Assembly: GCF_004152845.1 (NCBI RefSeq)
Contig: NZ_SEON01000002.1
Span: 62,001-126,000 of the forward strand
Direction of reading: 5' to 3'
DNA: 64,000 bases
Source: Sphingobium fuliginis
GTDB taxonomy: Bacteria > Pseudomonadota > Alphaproteobacteria > Sphingomonadales > Sphingomonadaceae
Shown here: piece after piece, positions 40,614 to 51,863 of the stretch
Position numbering within the stretch: the first letter of the stretch is position 1
How the letters are laid out: each line of letters opens with the position of its first letter
Made by a program: the position numbers and the translations under genes
Notes under the pieces: model-generated
Told to the model about the DNA's origin: nothing
The model's input: the letters and a program-made list of their open reading frames with translations, nothing else
The model's database searches: none

Positions 40614-43337
40614 TCAGGCGAGCCGTTCCAGCGCCGCCTTCAATCTTTCCGCCTCGGCCGCCTTTTCGCCATGGTCCTCCCGCGCCTTGGCGACGGCCTC
40701 GGGCTTGGCCTTCTCGACGAAGCTGGGATTGGAAAGACGCGCGGACAGCGAATCCCGTTCCTTCTCCGCCGCCGCCAGCGCCTTGGCGAGCCGCGCCTTT
40801 TCGGCGGCGATGTCGATCACGCCCTCCAGCGGCAGGATGAAGGTCGCCTCGTCCACCACGATCTGCGCCGCGCCGCCCGTGACGCTGTCGCCGAAGGACA
40901 GGCTTTCCACCCGGCCCAGGCGCGCCAATGCGGCCCCCTGGCGGTCGATGCGGCGGCGGGTTTCCTCCGACGCATCATGCACGACGACGCCCAGCTTCGC
41001 GCCCGGCGGCACGTTGAGTTCGGTGCGCGCCGTCCGCATCGCGCCGATCAGGCGGATCAGCCAGTCGATCTCCGCCTGCGCCTCGCCGTCGACGGCATAG
41101 AGCGCCTGCGGCCAGCGCGCGACGATCAGTTCGCCTTCCCGCGTTCCGGTCAGATTCCATAACTCTTCGGTAATGAAGGGCATGAAGGGATGCAGCATCA
41201 CCAATATCTGGTCGAACGCCCAGCCGGCCACCGCCCTTGTTTCTTCATCCATGGAGCCTTTGGTCAGCTCGATATACCAGTCGCAAAACTGGTCCCATAT
41301 GAAGTGATAGATGGCGTTGGCCGCAGCATCGAAGCGCAGTTCGGCCATGGCGGTGTCGATCGCCTGCACGGTCGCCACCGTTTCCGCGACGATCCAGCGA
41401 TTGACCGGCGCCTCCGCATGGGGCGCCTCATGGCTGGTCGAGGCCGTGACGCCGTTCGATTGCAGGAAACGGGCCGCGTTCCACAGCTTGGTCGCGAAGT
41501 TGCGATAGCCCTCGACGCGCTTCTCATCCATCTTCACGTCGCGGCCCTGGCTTTCCATCGCCGCCATGAAGAAGCGCAGCGCATCCGCGCCGAACCGGTC
41601 GATCAGACCCAGCGGATCGACCACATTGCCCTTGGACTTGGACATTTTCTGTCCGTCCGCGGCGCGCACCAGTCCGTGGAGGTAGAGCTTGCGCCACGGC
41701 ACCTTCTCTCGCGGATCGCTCCGCTCCGGACCCATGAACTCCATCCCCATCATCGCCATGCGCGCATCCCAGAAGAACAGGATGTCGAAGCCGGAGATCA
41801 GCAAGTCGTTGGGATAGTGGCGCTTGAGCGTCTCCGTCTCTTCCGGCCAGCCCAGCGTGCCGAAGGGCCAAAGCGCGGAGGAGAACCAGGTGTCCAGCAC
41901 ATCGGGGTCGCGGGTCAGCCCTTTATTGCCGGCAAGAGCCTGCGCTTCCTCTTCGCTTTCCGCGACATAGGGATTGCCGTCCTCGTCATACCAGGCGGGA
42001 ATCCGATGCCCCCACCAGAGCTGGCGCGACACGCACCAGGGCTGGATATTCTCCATCCAGTTGAAGAAGGTCTTTTCCCAGGTCTTCGGCACGATCTCGA
42101 TCCGCCCGTCGCGCACCGCCTGCATCGGCGCGACGGCGAGCTTCTGCGCATCGACATACCATTGGTCGGTCAGCCAGGGCTCGATCACGACGCCGGACCG
42201 GTCGCCAAAGGGCGTCTGGATGGTGCGTGGCTCGGCGTCGGTGACGACCTCCTCACCCTCCTTGTTCCTGGTGACATGCGGAACCAGCAGGCCAAGCGCC
42301 TTCATCTCCGCCACCACCAGTTCCCGCGCCCCGTCCACGCCGTCGTTGCGGAAGCGGTGCAGGCCCAGGAACCGCTCCGGGATCAGCCCGTCGGCGGTCT
42401 GGACGACATTGGCGTCGGCATCGAACATGTTGAGCATTTCGGCCGGCCTGAAACCCGCCCGCTTGCCCACTTCGAAATCGTTGAAATCATGTCCGGGCGT
42501 GATCTTGACCGCACCCGACCCCAGTTCCGGATCGGCATGCTCGTCAGCGACGACCTTGAAGCGGCGGCCAGTGATCGGCTGGAGGATGTCCTTGCCGATC
42601 ACATCCCGGTAGCGCGGGTCTTCGGGATGAACGGCGACCGCCATGTCGGCCAGCATCGTTTCCGGCCGCGTGGTCGCCACGACGATATGGTCCGCGCCAT
42701 TGGCAAGGCGAACGCCATCGGCCAGCGGATAGCGGAAATGCCAGAAGCCGCCCTTCACCTCCTGCGTCTCGACCTCCAGATCGGAAATGGCCGAGCGGAA
42801 GCGCGGGTCCCAGTTCACCAGCCTCTTGTCGCGATAGAGCAGCCCACGGCGGTGCAGTTCCACGAACACCTTGATGACGGCCTTGGAAAAGCCCTCATCC
42901 ATGGTGAAGCGCTCATTCGCCCAGTCCATGGAGCATCCCAGGCGGCGAAGCTGGCGCGTGATCGCGCCGCCGCTCTCCGCCTTCCACTCCCACACCTTCT
43001 CGATGAACTGCTCGCGCGTGTAGTTGGTGCGCTTGTCCTGCCGCGCCTCCATCTGCCGCTCGACCACCATCTGCGTCGCGATGCCGGCATGGTCGGTGCC
43101 CACCACCCACAGCGCATCCTTGCCGCGCAACCGTTCGTAGCGGATCGCGATGTCCTGCAACGTGTTGTCGAGCGCATGGCCGATATGCAGGCTGCCCGTC
43201 ACGTTCGGCGGCGGGTTGACGATGGTGAAGGGCTCTGCGTCGGGTCGTTCCGGGCGGAACAGCCCCTTCTCCTCCCAATGGGCGTACCAGCGGGATTCGA
43301 TTTCGGCGGGGTCGAAGGTCTTGGGCAGTTCGGTCAT
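40614..43337 (-). CDS. valS: Valyl-tRNA synthetase
   Basis: ValRS charges tRNA-Val and edits mischarged threonine. The 907-residue product starts [18 protein letters not shown]. It has the class I HIGH motif (51-54, in [10 protein letters not shown]), the editing domain in the middle, KMSKS near residue 563 ([12 protein letters not shown]), an anticodon-binding domain ([11 protein letters not shown]) and a C-terminal coiled coil ([23 protein letters not shown]). I set the start at 43337; an in-frame extension to 43412 does not look like ValS. Confidence 0.97.
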   Translation of the reverse strand: MTELPKTFDPAEIESRWYAHWEEKGLFRPERPDAEPFTIVNPPPNVTGSLHIGHALDNTLQDIAIRYERLRGKDALWVVGTDHAGIATQMVVERQMEARQDKRTNYTREQFIEKVWEWKAESGGAITRQLRRLGCSMDWANERFTMDEGFSKAVIKVFVELHRRGLLYRDKRLVNWDPRFRSAISDLEVETQEVKGGFWHFRYPLADGVRLANGADHIVVATTRPETMLADMAVAVHPEDPRYRDVIGKDILQPITGRRFKVVADEHADPELGSGAVKITPGHDFNDFEVGKRAGFRPAEMLNMFDADANVVQTADGLIPERFLGLHRFRNDGVDGARELVVAEMKALGLLVPHVTRNKEGEEVVTDAEPRTIQTPFGDRSGVVIEPWLTDQWYVDAQKLAVAPMQAVRDGRIEIVPKTWEKTFFNWMENIQPWCVSRQLWWGHRIPAWYDEDGNPYVAESEEEAQALAGNKGLTRDPDVLDTWFSSALWPFGTLGWPEETETLKRHYPNDLLISGFDILFFWDARMAMMGMEFMGPERSDPREKVPWRKLYLHGLVRAADGQKMSKSKGNVVDPLGLIDRFGADALRFFMAAMESQGRDVKMDEKRVEGYRNFATKLWNAARFLQSNGVTASTSHEAPHAEAPVNRWIVAETVATVQAIDTAMAELRFDAAANAIYHFIWDQFCDWYIELTKGSMDEETRAVAGWAFDQILVMLHPFMPFITEELWNLTGTREGELIVARWPQALYAVDGEAQAEIDWLIRLIGAMRTARTELNVPPGAKLGVVVHDASEETRRRIDRQGAALARLGRVESLSFGDSVTGGAAQIVVDEATFILPLEGVIDIAAEKARLAKALAAAEKERDSLSARLSNPSFVEKAKPEAVAKAREDHGEKAAEAERLKAALERLA

Positions 43338-43396
43338 AGGCTGGCCTTTACGCAAGGCGGCGGCGGCGTCAACTTTCCGCCGCCTCGGGGGGGACC

Positions 43397-45442
43397 TTAT
43401 TTCTTCGTCCACCGGTCCAGCCAGCCCAGCGCCTCATCATACCATTGCAGCGAGTTGCGCGGCTTCAGCACCCAGTGATTCTCGTCCGGAAACACCAGCA
43501 GCTTCGATGGCACGCCGCGCCGCTGCAACGCGGTGAAGGCCGCCAGTCCCTGCGTATAGGGAATGCGGAAGTCCTTCTCCCCCGTCACCACCAGCATCGG
43601 CGTCTTCCACCGGGTCACATGGTTGACGGGGTTCCATTTCTCGAACTCCTGCGGATTTTCATAATAGGGTCCGCCATGTTCCCATTCGTCGAACCATAGC
43701 TCCTCCGTCTCATAGGCCATGGCGCGGGCGTCGAACACGCCGTCATGCTGGACCAGGCATTTGAACCCGTCGGGCCAGTTGCCTGCGATCCAGTTCATCA
43801 TATAGCCGCCATAGCTGGCGCCGAGCGCGCAGCCATTGCCCGCATCGACCTGCGCATCCTTGGCCGCGGCGGCGGCCAGACCCAGCTTCAGGTCCTCCAG
43901 CGGCTTCCCGCCCCAATCCCTGTTGATGCTGTCGGTAAAGGCCTGCCCATAGCCGGTCGAGCCGTGGAAATCGACGATCACCGCCGCATAGCCATGGGCG
44001 GCGAACGCCTTGGGATTCCAGCGATAGGACCAGCTATCGTTGAAACTGCCCTGCGGCCCGCCATGGACCAGCAGAGCCACCGGCAGCTTGCCCGCCCCCT
44101 CCTTCGGCTTCACGATCTGACCCCAGACGGTGTCGCCATCGGCGCCCCTGAAGCTGAAGCGCTGCACCGACACGTCGTCGATCCCGGCCAGCTTGTCCGC
44201 ATTCACGCTGGTCAAGCGCACGGCCCTGCCCTTGCCGCCGGGCATCTTCCAGAAATCGGCGGGCGCCTGGATGCTGTCGAGCGAATAGACGAAGCCGCCT
44301 TTGGGCAAGGGCAGGACGCTGCCCACATGCCCGGTCCGGGTCAGCCGCGCGACCCTGCCCGACGCAGCGTCCACCCGGAACACCGGATGATCCAGCACAT
44401 CGTCCGCCGTGACCAGAAGGCCCTTCCCGTCCGCCGCCCAGGCGATGGACGCGACCGACCGGTCCCACGCCTCGGTCAGCGCCCTGGTCTCCCCGGTCGC
44501 GATGTTGCGCAGCATCAGCACCTGCCGGTCGCTCTCATAACCGGGCCGCTTCATCGCTGCATAGGCCAGCCATTTCCCGTCCGGAGAGACGGCGGGCATG
44601 CTGTCCATCGCATCATTGCCGTCCGTCAGGTTGACGGGCGCCGCGCTGCCGTCGGCGGGAACCGCGAAAATGTCGAGATCGGTCGAAAGGGATTCGATCC
44701 GCCCGGCCTCACGCAGCGCGAAGAACAGGGTCTTGCCGTCCGCGCTCCACGCAATCTCCTCTGCGCCGCCAAAGGGCTTGGACGGGCTGTCCCCGACCAG
44801 CGCCCCCATGACCGACACCGCCTTGCCGCCGCCAAGCGGCATCACGAATATCCGGGAACGCTGGCCGTCCGCCCACATGTCCCAATGGCGTACGAACAGT
44901 TGGTCATAGACCCGGCCCGTGCCCGCGCCGGGCGGCGGGGCCGCCTTCACATCGTCCAATGTCTTCGCGCCTACGGGCCGGTCCGCCCACAGCGCGACCC
45001 GATCGCCCGCCGGACTCAGCAGGAAACCGGAAATCCCGCCGGGCGCCTGCGTCACCTGCTCGCTTTTGCCGCCGGTCAGGGCAACCCGCCAAAGCTGGTC
45101 GTCGCCGCTCTGGTTGGAGAGATAATAGAGCGATTTCCCGTCCGCCGAAAAGGCAGGCGCGCTTTCATTCTTATCCGCGACGGAGGCGATCATGCGGGGC
45201 GCCGCGCCCGCCTGACTCAGGTCCAGCAGGTACAGGTCCGTCCGCCCCCTGTTTCCCGCAAGATCGGTCACGCGCAACTGATAGGCCAGCCATTGCCCGT
45301 CCGGCGAAACCGCCGGCGCCGACACGCGGCGGAGGCCGACCATGTCGCTGGGCGTGAATGGCCGGGCAGAGGCCGGCGCGACGGCCAACGCCGATTGGGC
45401 CAGGGCCAGAGCGCCAAGTCCCGCCTGCAGAAGATATTTCAT
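43397..45442 (-). CDS. Secreted S9-family prolyl oligopeptidase-like peptidase
   Basis: The 681-residue product has a signal peptide (to VAPASA-RPF), a WD40/PD40-like beta-propeller (about 30-400, for example [10 protein letters not shown] and [11 protein letters not shown] repeats) and a C-terminal alpha/beta hydrolase domain with Ser in [11 protein letters not shown], Asp in [11 protein letters not shown] and His in [11 protein letters not shown]. It resembles dipeptidyl aminopeptidase/acylaminoacyl peptidases and would cleave peptides in the periplasm. It is in the same direction as valS, which follows 59 bases downstream. Confidence 0.93.
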   Translation of the reverse strand: MKYLLQAGLGALALAQSALAVAPASARPFTPSDMVGLRRVSAPAVSPDGQWLAYQLRVTDLAGNRGRTDLYLLDLSQAGAAPRMIASVADKNESAPAFSADGKSLYYLSNQSGDDQLWRVALTGGKSEQVTQAPGGISGFLLSPAGDRVALWADRPVGAKTLDDVKAAPPPGAGTGRVYDQLFVRHWDMWADGQRSRIFVMPLGGGKAVSVMGALVGDSPSKPFGGAEEIAWSADGKTLFFALREAGRIESLSTDLDIFAVPADGSAAPVNLTDGNDAMDSMPAVSPDGKWLAYAAMKRPGYESDRQVLMLRNIATGETRALTEAWDRSVASIAWAADGKGLLVTADDVLDHPVFRVDAASGRVARLTRTGHVGSVLPLPKGGFVYSLDSIQAPADFWKMPGGKGRAVRLTSVNADKLAGIDDVSVQRFSFRGADGDTVWGQIVKPKEGAGKLPVALLVHGGPQGSFNDSWSYRWNPKAFAAHGYAAVIVDFHGSTGYGQAFTDSINRDWGGKPLEDLKLGLAAAAAKDAQVDAGNGCALGASYGGYMMNWIAGNWPDGFKCLVQHDGVFDARAMAYETEELWFDEWEHGGPYYENPQEFEKWNPVNHVTRWKTPMLVVTGEKDFRIPYTQGLAAFTALQRRGVPSKLLVFPDENHWVLKPRNSLQWYDEALGWLDRWTKK

Positions 45443-45659
45443 GGATGAACACCCTTGGATCGGATCGCGCCGCTCTCGTGCGGGCGGCGTCGACAGCTAT
45501 GGACAAGGGTGTAGGCAGCGTCCCGCCATGGCGCAAGGATCAACCACCTGAGCGTAACAAAAGAACAAAGATCGCCGGATCATGATGCGTAAGGCACGCA
45601 ACGCGCCCAGGACCGGCAACCGTTCGCCACAAATAGGCGAATCAGCGCCTGCTGCCGGC

Positions 45660-46151
45660 TCAACGGCCGGTGATGCGGGCGATTTCCTTGGCCACCATAT
45701 CCTCGACCATCTGCGGCAGCCGCGCGTCCAGCCATTCCTTCAGCATCGGCTTCAGCATCGAACGCACCAGCCCGTCCAGCGTATTGTCCTCGCCTTCCCT
45801 GGGCGTCACGAGCATGGAGGACAAGGCGGACAGCGAATGCCGGGCCGCCACTTCGCTCTCGACGGACAGGATGGACGCATCCTCCTGCTCGGCAACGGGC
45901 CGGGGGGTGCGGGACGTTCGGTGGGCGGGCATGGGTTCCTCCACAGCAACCTCGTCGGTCAGTTCCAGCACTTCGTCGCTGGCAGGGTCGGACATCGCCT
46001 CCGCGACCGGCACGGGCCTGACCTTCTGCGCGGCCTCGCCGCGCACGCGGCGCGGCAGGGTCTGCACCGCTTCCTCGCCCTCTTCAGCGATGATCCGCTT
46101 GATGGACGACAGGATGTCCTCCATCGAGGGTTCCTTGCTCATGTCGCCCAT
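45660..46151 (-). CDS. PopZ-like DUF2497 protein
   Basis: The 163-residue protein has the PopZ layout. The N-terminal helix (MSKEPSMEDILSSIKRIIAEE) matches the family consensus, the middle is Pro/Glu-rich, and the C-terminal helices (LDGLVRSMLKPMLKEWLDARLPQMVEDMVAKEI) drive assembly in Caulobacter PopZ, which anchors chromosome origins and signalling proteins at the pole. I choose ATG 46151 after AGGGG; ATG 46142 is possible. A polar hub role is inferred from the family. Confidence 0.9.
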   Translation of the reverse strand: MGDMSKEPSMEDILSSIKRIIAEEGEEAVQTLPRRVRGEAAQKVRPVPVAEAMSDPASDEVLELTDEVAVEEPMPAHRTSRTPRPVAEQEDASILSVESEVAARHSLSALSSMLVTPREGEDNTLDGLVRSMLKPMLKEWLDARLPQMVEDMVAKEIARITGR

Positions 46152-46220
46152 GGTCAACCCCTGTTCCAGTCCCCGTTAACGCCATAGCACCAAAGGAACG
46201 CCTTCGGGGTTAAAATTGCG

Positions 46221-47693
46221 TTAAGGCTGCGCCAAACCGGGGTCCACATTGGCGTTTTGCGCCGGGGAGTCAACGGTCCGCGTCGATTGGACCTTCGGTG
46301 CCGGGTCGAAATCCCAATCGAACCACTTGCCCTTCACCCGCTCATAATTGACCATCGGATCATAGAGGGTGCCGGTTTCAAGGTTCAGGTCGTCGGCCTC
46401 CGCATGGCCCATGGCCGCCAGCAGGCTGAAGCCGGCGACATAGGCATTGCGCCGCGCCGTCACCAGTTGAACCTTGGCGTTCACCGCCTCCTGCTCGGCA
46501 TTCAAGATGTCCAGGATGGTGCGGCTGCCCACGGAATTCTCCGCCCTCACCCCTTCCAGCGACAGGTTCGCCGCGTCCACCGCCTTCTGGTTCGACTGGA
46601 TGCTCTCCAGCGAGGCCTGCCAGCTCGCATAGGCGGATCGCGTCTGCGCGATGACGCCGCGCTCGACCTCGATCTCCTGTTCCATGGCCTGCGATTCGAG
46701 CGCCTGCCGCTGCCGCACCTGCGCGGCCGGACGCCCGCCCTGGTAGAGCGGAACGCTGATCTGCACGCCCGCGGACGCCTGCTTGTTGATCTGCGATCCG
46801 TTGGCGCTGTTCACGGCGTTGAGCGAGTCGAGATAATTGGTGTAGCCCGCCTGGGTGAAGGCGGAGAGCGTGGGCGACACCGCCGCCTTCGCCGCCCTCA
46901 CATCATAGGCCGTCGCTTCCCGGCTCTTGGCCGCGGCCAGGATGTCCGGATTGTCCTTCAGCGCGACCTGCACCGCGGCGTCGGGCGTCGCGGGCAGTCC
47001 GGGCAGTTCGGGCGGCGGCTGAAGATCGCCCGGCGCCTCACCCACCAGCGCGATGTAATTTTCCCGGCTGGCGATCAGGTTCGCTTCCGCCGTCTGGAGA
47101 TTGGAGCGGGCGAGCGCCAGCCGCGACTCGGACTGCGCGACATCCGTCCGGGTCACGTCACCCACTTCGAAACGGTCGCTGGTCGCCTGGAGATTGACCT
47201 CCAGCGCCTTCACATTGGCCTGGTTGAGCGCGACCACCGCACTGTCGCGGATCACGTCCATATAGGCGGCCACCACCTGCGAGAAGACGCTCGCCTCGGT
47301 CCCGCGCAGATCGGCCTGGCCCGCGGCAACGCGGGTCTTCGCCGCCTTCACGCCGTTGCGCACGGCGCCGCCGGAATAGACCGGCACGGTCAATTGCGCG
47401 TTCGCATCCACCGTCCGCTGCGGCGAGGTAAAACTGATCGTCGGCTTGAGAATGCTCTCCGTATAGGTTCCGGTCGCTCCCAGAGAGGGCCGACCCGCCG
47501 CCTTCTGAAGCGGCACATTCTCGTCGGTCGCCCGCTGCCCGGCACGCGCGCCCGTCAACGTCGGGTTGGACCGGTAGGCCTTGGCCAACGCCCCCTGCAA
47601 CGTCTCCGCATGGGCCGCGCCCGCCAGCGTGGAGGACATCGACAGCAACAGGATGAGGGCGGCGCGCCCCGGAAGCTGAACTTTTGCCGTCAT
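46221..47693 (-). CDS. tolC: TolC-family outer-membrane channel
   Basis: The 490-residue product has a signal peptide (to AGAAHA-ET) and the TolC repeat structure: SEQ-type helices (TLQGALAKAYRSNPTL) and two similar halves, with the second beginning near ALKDNPDILAAAKSREA. It would form the trimeric exit duct for type I secretion or RND efflux. ATG at 47693 gives the expected signal; the upstream frame has no support. A Pcm-like gene lies 20 bases upstream, probably in one operon. Confidence 0.93.
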   Translation of the reverse strand: MTAKVQLPGRAALILLLSMSSTLAGAAHAETLQGALAKAYRSNPTLTGARAGQRATDENVPLQKAAGRPSLGATGTYTESILKPTISFTSPQRTVDANAQLTVPVYSGGAVRNGVKAAKTRVAAGQADLRGTEASVFSQVVAAYMDVIRDSAVVALNQANVKALEVNLQATSDRFEVGDVTRTDVAQSESRLALARSNLQTAEANLIASRENYIALVGEAPGDLQPPPELPGLPATPDAAVQVALKDNPDILAAAKSREATAYDVRAAKAAVSPTLSAFTQAGYTNYLDSLNAVNSANGSQINKQASAGVQISVPLYQGGRPAAQVRQRQALESQAMEQEIEVERGVIAQTRSAYASWQASLESIQSNQKAVDAANLSLEGVRAENSVGSRTILDILNAEQEAVNAKVQLVTARRNAYVAGFSLLAAMGHAEADDLNLETGTLYDPMVNYERVKGKWFDWDFDPAPKVQSTRTVDSPAQNANVDPGLAQP

Positions 47694-47713
47694 GTCCCCC
47701 CCAACAGGCCCTT

Positions 47714-48349
47714 TCAGAACACAAATCTTTCCGGCGCGGCGAAGCCCGGAAGCACAACCATTTCGATGTCGGCGAGGCGGGAAAGACCCAGCACGCCCGA
47801 CACCACCCGGCCGCTGCACAGACGGGTGACGCCGCGCTCGACGATACCCGTCACCACCCGCGCGCCATCGGCAAGCTGCTGAACGAGCGCGGCGGGCACT
47901 TCCTCCACCGCGCCGTCGACAAACAGCACGTCATAAGGCGCGCCGGCCGCGGAACCGGCATTCAGGGGGCCGCGGACAAGGGTGATGCCGTCGACCGCGA
48001 TCTGCGGCCCGCCCTCTTCCTCGACGGCGGTGACCTGCGCGCCCAGCGCCGCGAGCAGCGCCGCGCTGTACCCGGTCGCCGCGCCGATCAGCAGCACCTT
48101 GTCGCCCTTGAGGATCTGCGCTTCCTTGAGCAGGCGGCCCGTCACCAGCGGCGGATTGAGCGCACGCCCGTTCGCCAGCGGGACCGGCCGGTCGACATAG
48201 GCCATCGCCCGCCGCTCGGCCGGCACGAATTCCTCGCGCGCCACATGCGCCATCGCCGCGATCACGCGCTGATCATCCACATCGCTGGTGCGAAGCTGGC
48301 TTTCGACCATGGCGGTCCGCATCGATGAAAAATTCTGCTCGGTCACCAC
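47714..48349 (-). CDS. pcm: Protein-L-isoaspartate O-methyltransferase family protein
   Basis: The 211-residue protein has the Pcm N-terminus (MVESQLRTSDVDDQRVIAAM, EEFVPAERRAMAY) and the SAM-binding block KVLLIGAATGYSAALLAALGAQVTAVE, followed by YDVLFVDGAVEEVP. Pcm repairs isoaspartyl damage. In this short sphingomonad form the motif GxGxGY reads GAATGY, so activity may be altered. The start is GTG at 48349 or the adjacent GTG at 48346. It lies immediately upstream of tolC, a common arrangement in alphaproteobacteria. Confidence 0.87.
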   Translation of the reverse strand: MVTEQNFSSMRTAMVESQLRTSDVDDQRVIAAMAHVAREEFVPAERRAMAYVDRPVPLANGRALNPPLVTGRLLKEAQILKGDKVLLIGAATGYSAALLAALGAQVTAVEEEGGPQIAVDGITLVRGPLNAGSAAGAPYDVLFVDGAVEEVPAALVQQLADGARVVTGIVERGVTRLCSGRVVSGVLGLSRLADIEMVVLPGFAAPERFVF

Positions 48350-48546
48350 AATTCCTCGACTGGGATAGCTTTTAGAAAAGCTGTATTAGGAAAGCAATAC
48401 AGCAAAGATATAATCGGACCTCTAAATCAGCGGACAAGCCACGCCAAGCGGCTTTGCGCACCGCGGCGCCAGAATCTTGCGCCCCAATATAACAGCGCTG
48501 CTTGACTTTGCATCAAAAGCCGCACATTTGCGGCCACCCATGCCGA

Positions 48547-48620
48547 GGCCCGATGGCGGAGTGGTGACGCAGCGGACTGCAAATCCGTATACGCCGGTTC
48601 GATTCCGGCTCGGGCCTCCA
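48547..48620 (+). tRNA. tRNA-Cys, anticodon GCA; integration site of the island
   Basis: A complete 74-nt cloverleaf has an acceptor stem pairing 48547-48553 with 48610-48616, anticodon loop with GCA inside CGGACTGCAAATCCG, T-arm with GGTTCGATTCC, discriminator T and encoded CCA at 48618-48620. The 3' half carries TTCGATTCCGGCTCG, repeated exactly at 62013-62027, so the tRNA marks the left edge of a genomic island. Confidence 0.97.
48598..48612 (+). repeat. Left attachment-site repeat, inside tRNA-Cys
   Basis: The 15 bases TTCGATTCCGGCTCG lie in the T-arm and acceptor stem of the tRNA gene. They match 62013-62027 exactly in direct orientation. Integration at this end leaves the tRNA intact. 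Confidence 0.85.
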
Positions 48621-48782
48621 TTTACCCTTCCGAGCACGTCCGAGAACGTCCCAGGAATGGCTGTTTTCCGCCGTTTTTTGTGATATGATGACCCAGTCAA
48701 TCGCGGGCCATCGCATCATATCTCAGCCAATTGATGGATGAATTGATGGTAGGCCCCGATCAAGCGATCGGGAGATACCATC

Positions 48783-50033
48783 ATGTCGGGCGGAAAGCGG
48801 CAGAAATCCGGGCTAAATGCCGCACTTGTGTCGCGAGCGAAGCCCAGGGACAAGCCCTATAAGCTGAGCGACCGGGATGGACTTTATCTTCTTGTCGAGC
48901 CGAGTGGAAGTCGCGTCTGGCGGATGAACTTCCGTATGCATGGCAAGCAACGAACCATCACGTTCGGTCGATGGCCCGAGCTGCTGCTGGGTGAAGCGCG
49001 CGATCGGCTTCTGGGCGCGCGGCGACTGATCGCCGATGGCGTCGATCCCATCGAGAGAGCCAAGCTCGAAAAGATTAGCAAGTCACTGGCAGCCGCCCAC
49101 ACCTTCGAGGCCATCGCCAAGGAGTGGGTTGAAAAGATCGAGGCCGAAGGCGCGGCCGCCATGACCGTCAAAAAGGCAAGCTGGCTCCTTTCCAAGCTCT
49201 ATCCGACGATCGGGCGGCGTCCGATGAGCGAAATTTCTCCGCATGAGTTGCTGATCGCTCTCAAGAAGATCGAAGCCACCAAGCGCTATGATACCGCGAC
49301 TCGGGCACGATCGACTGCCAGTCAGGTTTTTCGCTACGCCATCGCAACCGCGCGTGCCGAGCGGGACATCGCTTCCGATCTGCGCGGGGCGTTGATTGCT
49401 CCCAAGACCACCCATCGCGCGGCAATCACGACGCCGAAGGAAGCAGGAGCCTTGCTCCGCACGATAGACGACTATGATGGCCATCCCCTGACCCGGACGG
49501 CATTGCGGCTGCTGCCGCATGTCTTCGTCCGCCCCGGTGAACTGCGGTGGGCAGAATGGAAGGATTTCGACCTCGAAAAGCAAATCTGGACTATTCCGGC
49601 GCACAAGATGAAGATGCGGCGCCCTCATGCTGTTCCGCTCTCGCGGCAGGTTCTGGCGATACTGGCCGAGATCGAACATGATGCGGAATACAGCACATTC
49701 CTGTTCCCCTCGCTCCGCGCAGCCGATCGGCCCATGTCCGACAACACCATCAATGCCGCGCTCCGGCGGCTAGGCTATGGCAAGGAGGAAATGACGGGGC
49801 ACGGCTTTCGAGCGCTCGCCGCCACATTGCTCAATGAAATGGGCTCATGGAATCCCGACGCGATCGAACGCCAGCTCGCCCATGCCGAAGGCAACTCGGT
49901 CCGCAGGGCCTATGCACGCGGACAATATTGGGATGAGCGTGTGAAGATGATGCAGCACTGGTCCGATCATCTCGATCAGTTGCGCGATGGCGCCACCATC
50001 CTCCGCCCGAAATTTGGCCATAGTGGATCATGA
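48783..50033 (+). CDS. int: Tyrosine recombinase / P4-type integrase
   Basis: The 416-residue integrase belongs to the group with an N-terminal DUF4102 arm-binding domain (KPYKLSDRDGLYLLVEPSGSRVWR and TFGRWPELLLGEARDR). The catalytic domain has Arg in RPGELRWAEW, a His-x-x-Arg motif in GHGFRALAAT, a late His in QLAHAEG and a Tyr-containing C-terminus. GGGAGAT precedes ATG 48783. Integrases of this type target the 3' end of tRNA genes, which fits the tRNA-Cys 160 bases upstream. It should catalyse integration and, with a directionality factor, excision of the island. Confidence 0.95.
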   Translation: MSGGKRQKSGLNAALVSRAKPRDKPYKLSDRDGLYLLVEPSGSRVWRMNFRMHGKQRTITFGRWPELLLGEARDRLLGARRLIADGVDPIERAKLEKISKSLAAAHTFEAIAKEWVEKIEAEGAAAMTVKKASWLLSKLYPTIGRRPMSEISPHELLIALKKIEATKRYDTATRARSTASQVFRYAIATARAERDIASDLRGALIAPKTTHRAAITTPKEAGALLRTIDDYDGHPLTRTALRLLPHVFVRPGELRWAEWKDFDLEKQIWTIPAHKMKMRRPHAVPLSRQVLAILAEIEHDAEYSTFLFPSLRAADRPMSDNTINAALRRLGYGKEEMTGHGFRALAATLLNEMGSWNPDAIERQLAHAEGNSVRRAYARGQYWDERVKMMQHWSDHLDQLRDGATILRPKFGHSGS

Positions 50034-50103
50034 ACCGATCGACGGACCGGATGGCTCCACCTGCCTCTGCCATTATGCGACGGCTCGATGAGCGAGCCAT
50101 TCG

Positions 50104-51863
50104 CTACATCGAGACGGTGATCTTGCAGGTGACCACATCCGCCTTCGGGCGGGCGTTTCGGCACTTTGCGATCTTGTCGCGGTTCTTGACCATGAGCCGG
50201 GCACCCTCCACGATCTCATAGGCAAATAGCGGGTTGGCGGCGACCAGCAGATGTCGCCCTGCATCTGCCATTGGCAGCCGAAGTGCCCGAGCGGCCAACC
50301 GCTCAGGCAGCAACCATCTGGATGGAGCAGCACGGGCCAGCATGCCGGGTGCAACCATCATCAGCATCCCCCCGGCTACCAGACCCGAGACAAGCCATTG
50401 CCGACACTGCCTGGTTTGCATGCGGATCGTTCTTGCGCGCTCCGCCCCCAGCAGATGGGCTTCACGGCTGGCGTTCATCGCGTTGCTGATTTCGATCATG
50501 TCAGCCCGCGCAGCTTTCAGCGCTGCCCGATTCGGCCGATCCATCCTCGCGGTTGTTTCCGCAACCCGTTTCAACACATCGTCCGCCGTCAGCGGGTTCG
50601 CATATTGCTCGACAATCCAGTCGAGCGTCTTCTGAATGACGGCAAGGCTGGGCGCATAGTCCGGCGCGTCGGCCAACCGGTGCATCAGTTCGGCATGGCG
50701 CTCGCGCACCTCCGCGGTGCGCCCGGTGGCGAGCCAGCGGGTCGCCTGCCGCTGCCAGCCTTCCTGCTGCCGTCGCACGTCGCTGATCTCCATCGCGCCA
50801 TGCCGCTCGACAAGCGAGCGGAACACTGCGCCCGCCTCGATCGCCTGCAACTGCTCGGCGTCGCCCACCAGCACGACCTGCGCCTGGTTCTGTTCGGCGA
50901 CGGCCAGAACCCGCGCCATCTGCCGCGTGCCCACCATGCCGGCTTCGTCGACGACGAGGATATCGCCCGGCCCGGGAAGATCACGTCCCCGCGACCAGGC
51001 CAGTTCCATGCTGACGATGGTGCGCGAGGGGATATGCGAGCCTTCCTCCAGCTTTTCGGCGGCAATGCCCGAAAGCGCCATGCCCCACACCACGCGCCCC
51101 TGCGCCGCCCAGGCGTCGTGCGCGACACCCAGCATCGCGGACTTGCCGGTGCCGGCATAGCCGACCACCATCGAAAGCCCCCTGCCCTTCATGATGTGCT
51201 CCAGCGCCGCCTGCTGCTCAACGCCGAGCGTCAGGCCGCTCGCGCCGGCACGTTCTGCCTGTTCGATAACGATGTCCCTGGAAGCGCCTTCGTGACTGCG
51301 CGCCGCCAGCCGATCTGCGGTGGCTTCGAGGCGCTTCTCGGTGTCGAGCATGTCGCGGCTGGTGAAGCGTTCCTCCTGGCGCCCATCCTTGCCAAGCGGG
51401 ACAAGATCGGGCGAGGCGCGCACCGCGCTCATCGCCCGCTCATATTGCTCATTCCCATCCGTGTGCCGATGGACGAACATGGCGAGGTCACGCCGCGTGA
51501 AGGTCGCCTGATAATGGGTAATGGCATCGAGCGCGATCGAAGGGTCTACAATAATGCGTTCGCCATTGCGCGCGGCGGCAGCGCGATGATCCTCGGCCCG
51601 CTCTGACGGCTCGCCCCGTTCAAGCCTGCGCGATGCCGCCGGTCCGATCTTGTCCTGGGGCTCGAGATCGATGCCCTGCGCCTCCAGACTGCGGTGATCG
51701 ATGCGCGCATCGATATCGAGTTCGGCCAGCCGCGCGTTGACATGATCGGCCCAACGCTCGCGCCACAGTTCCACCAGCCCTGTGCGGTTCCATTCGCGCA
51801 CCTTGGCACCGAAACCCTCGGGTCCGACCTCGCGAAGCCCAAGCATGACATGCGCATGCCTGA
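50104..51863 (-). pseudogene. Relic: TraA relaxase/helicase fragment fused to the end of a DUF6118 gene
   Basis: Reading on the minus strand, sequence from about 51860 to 50710 matches the middle of TraA-type (MobQ/Ti-like) conjugative relaxases: HAHVMLGLREVGPEGFGAKVREW, then the RecD-like helicase with Walker A VVGYAGTGKSAML and DILVVDEAGMVG. The catalytic relaxase N-terminus is missing and the helicase stops at WLATGRTAEV. From about 50700 to 50104 the same frame continues as the C-terminal part of a DUF6118 protein (DAPDYAPSL through a membrane helix to KITVSM). Two deletions probably made this chimera. An open frame runs upstream to 52089, but its first 75 residues are an out-of-frame reading of the ParB-like gene. 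Confidence 0.8.

Noticed and set aside
41190..43478. A 762-codon plus-strand open frame
   Set aside because: It is antisense to valS, with low-complexity His/Arg-rich translation and no start signal.
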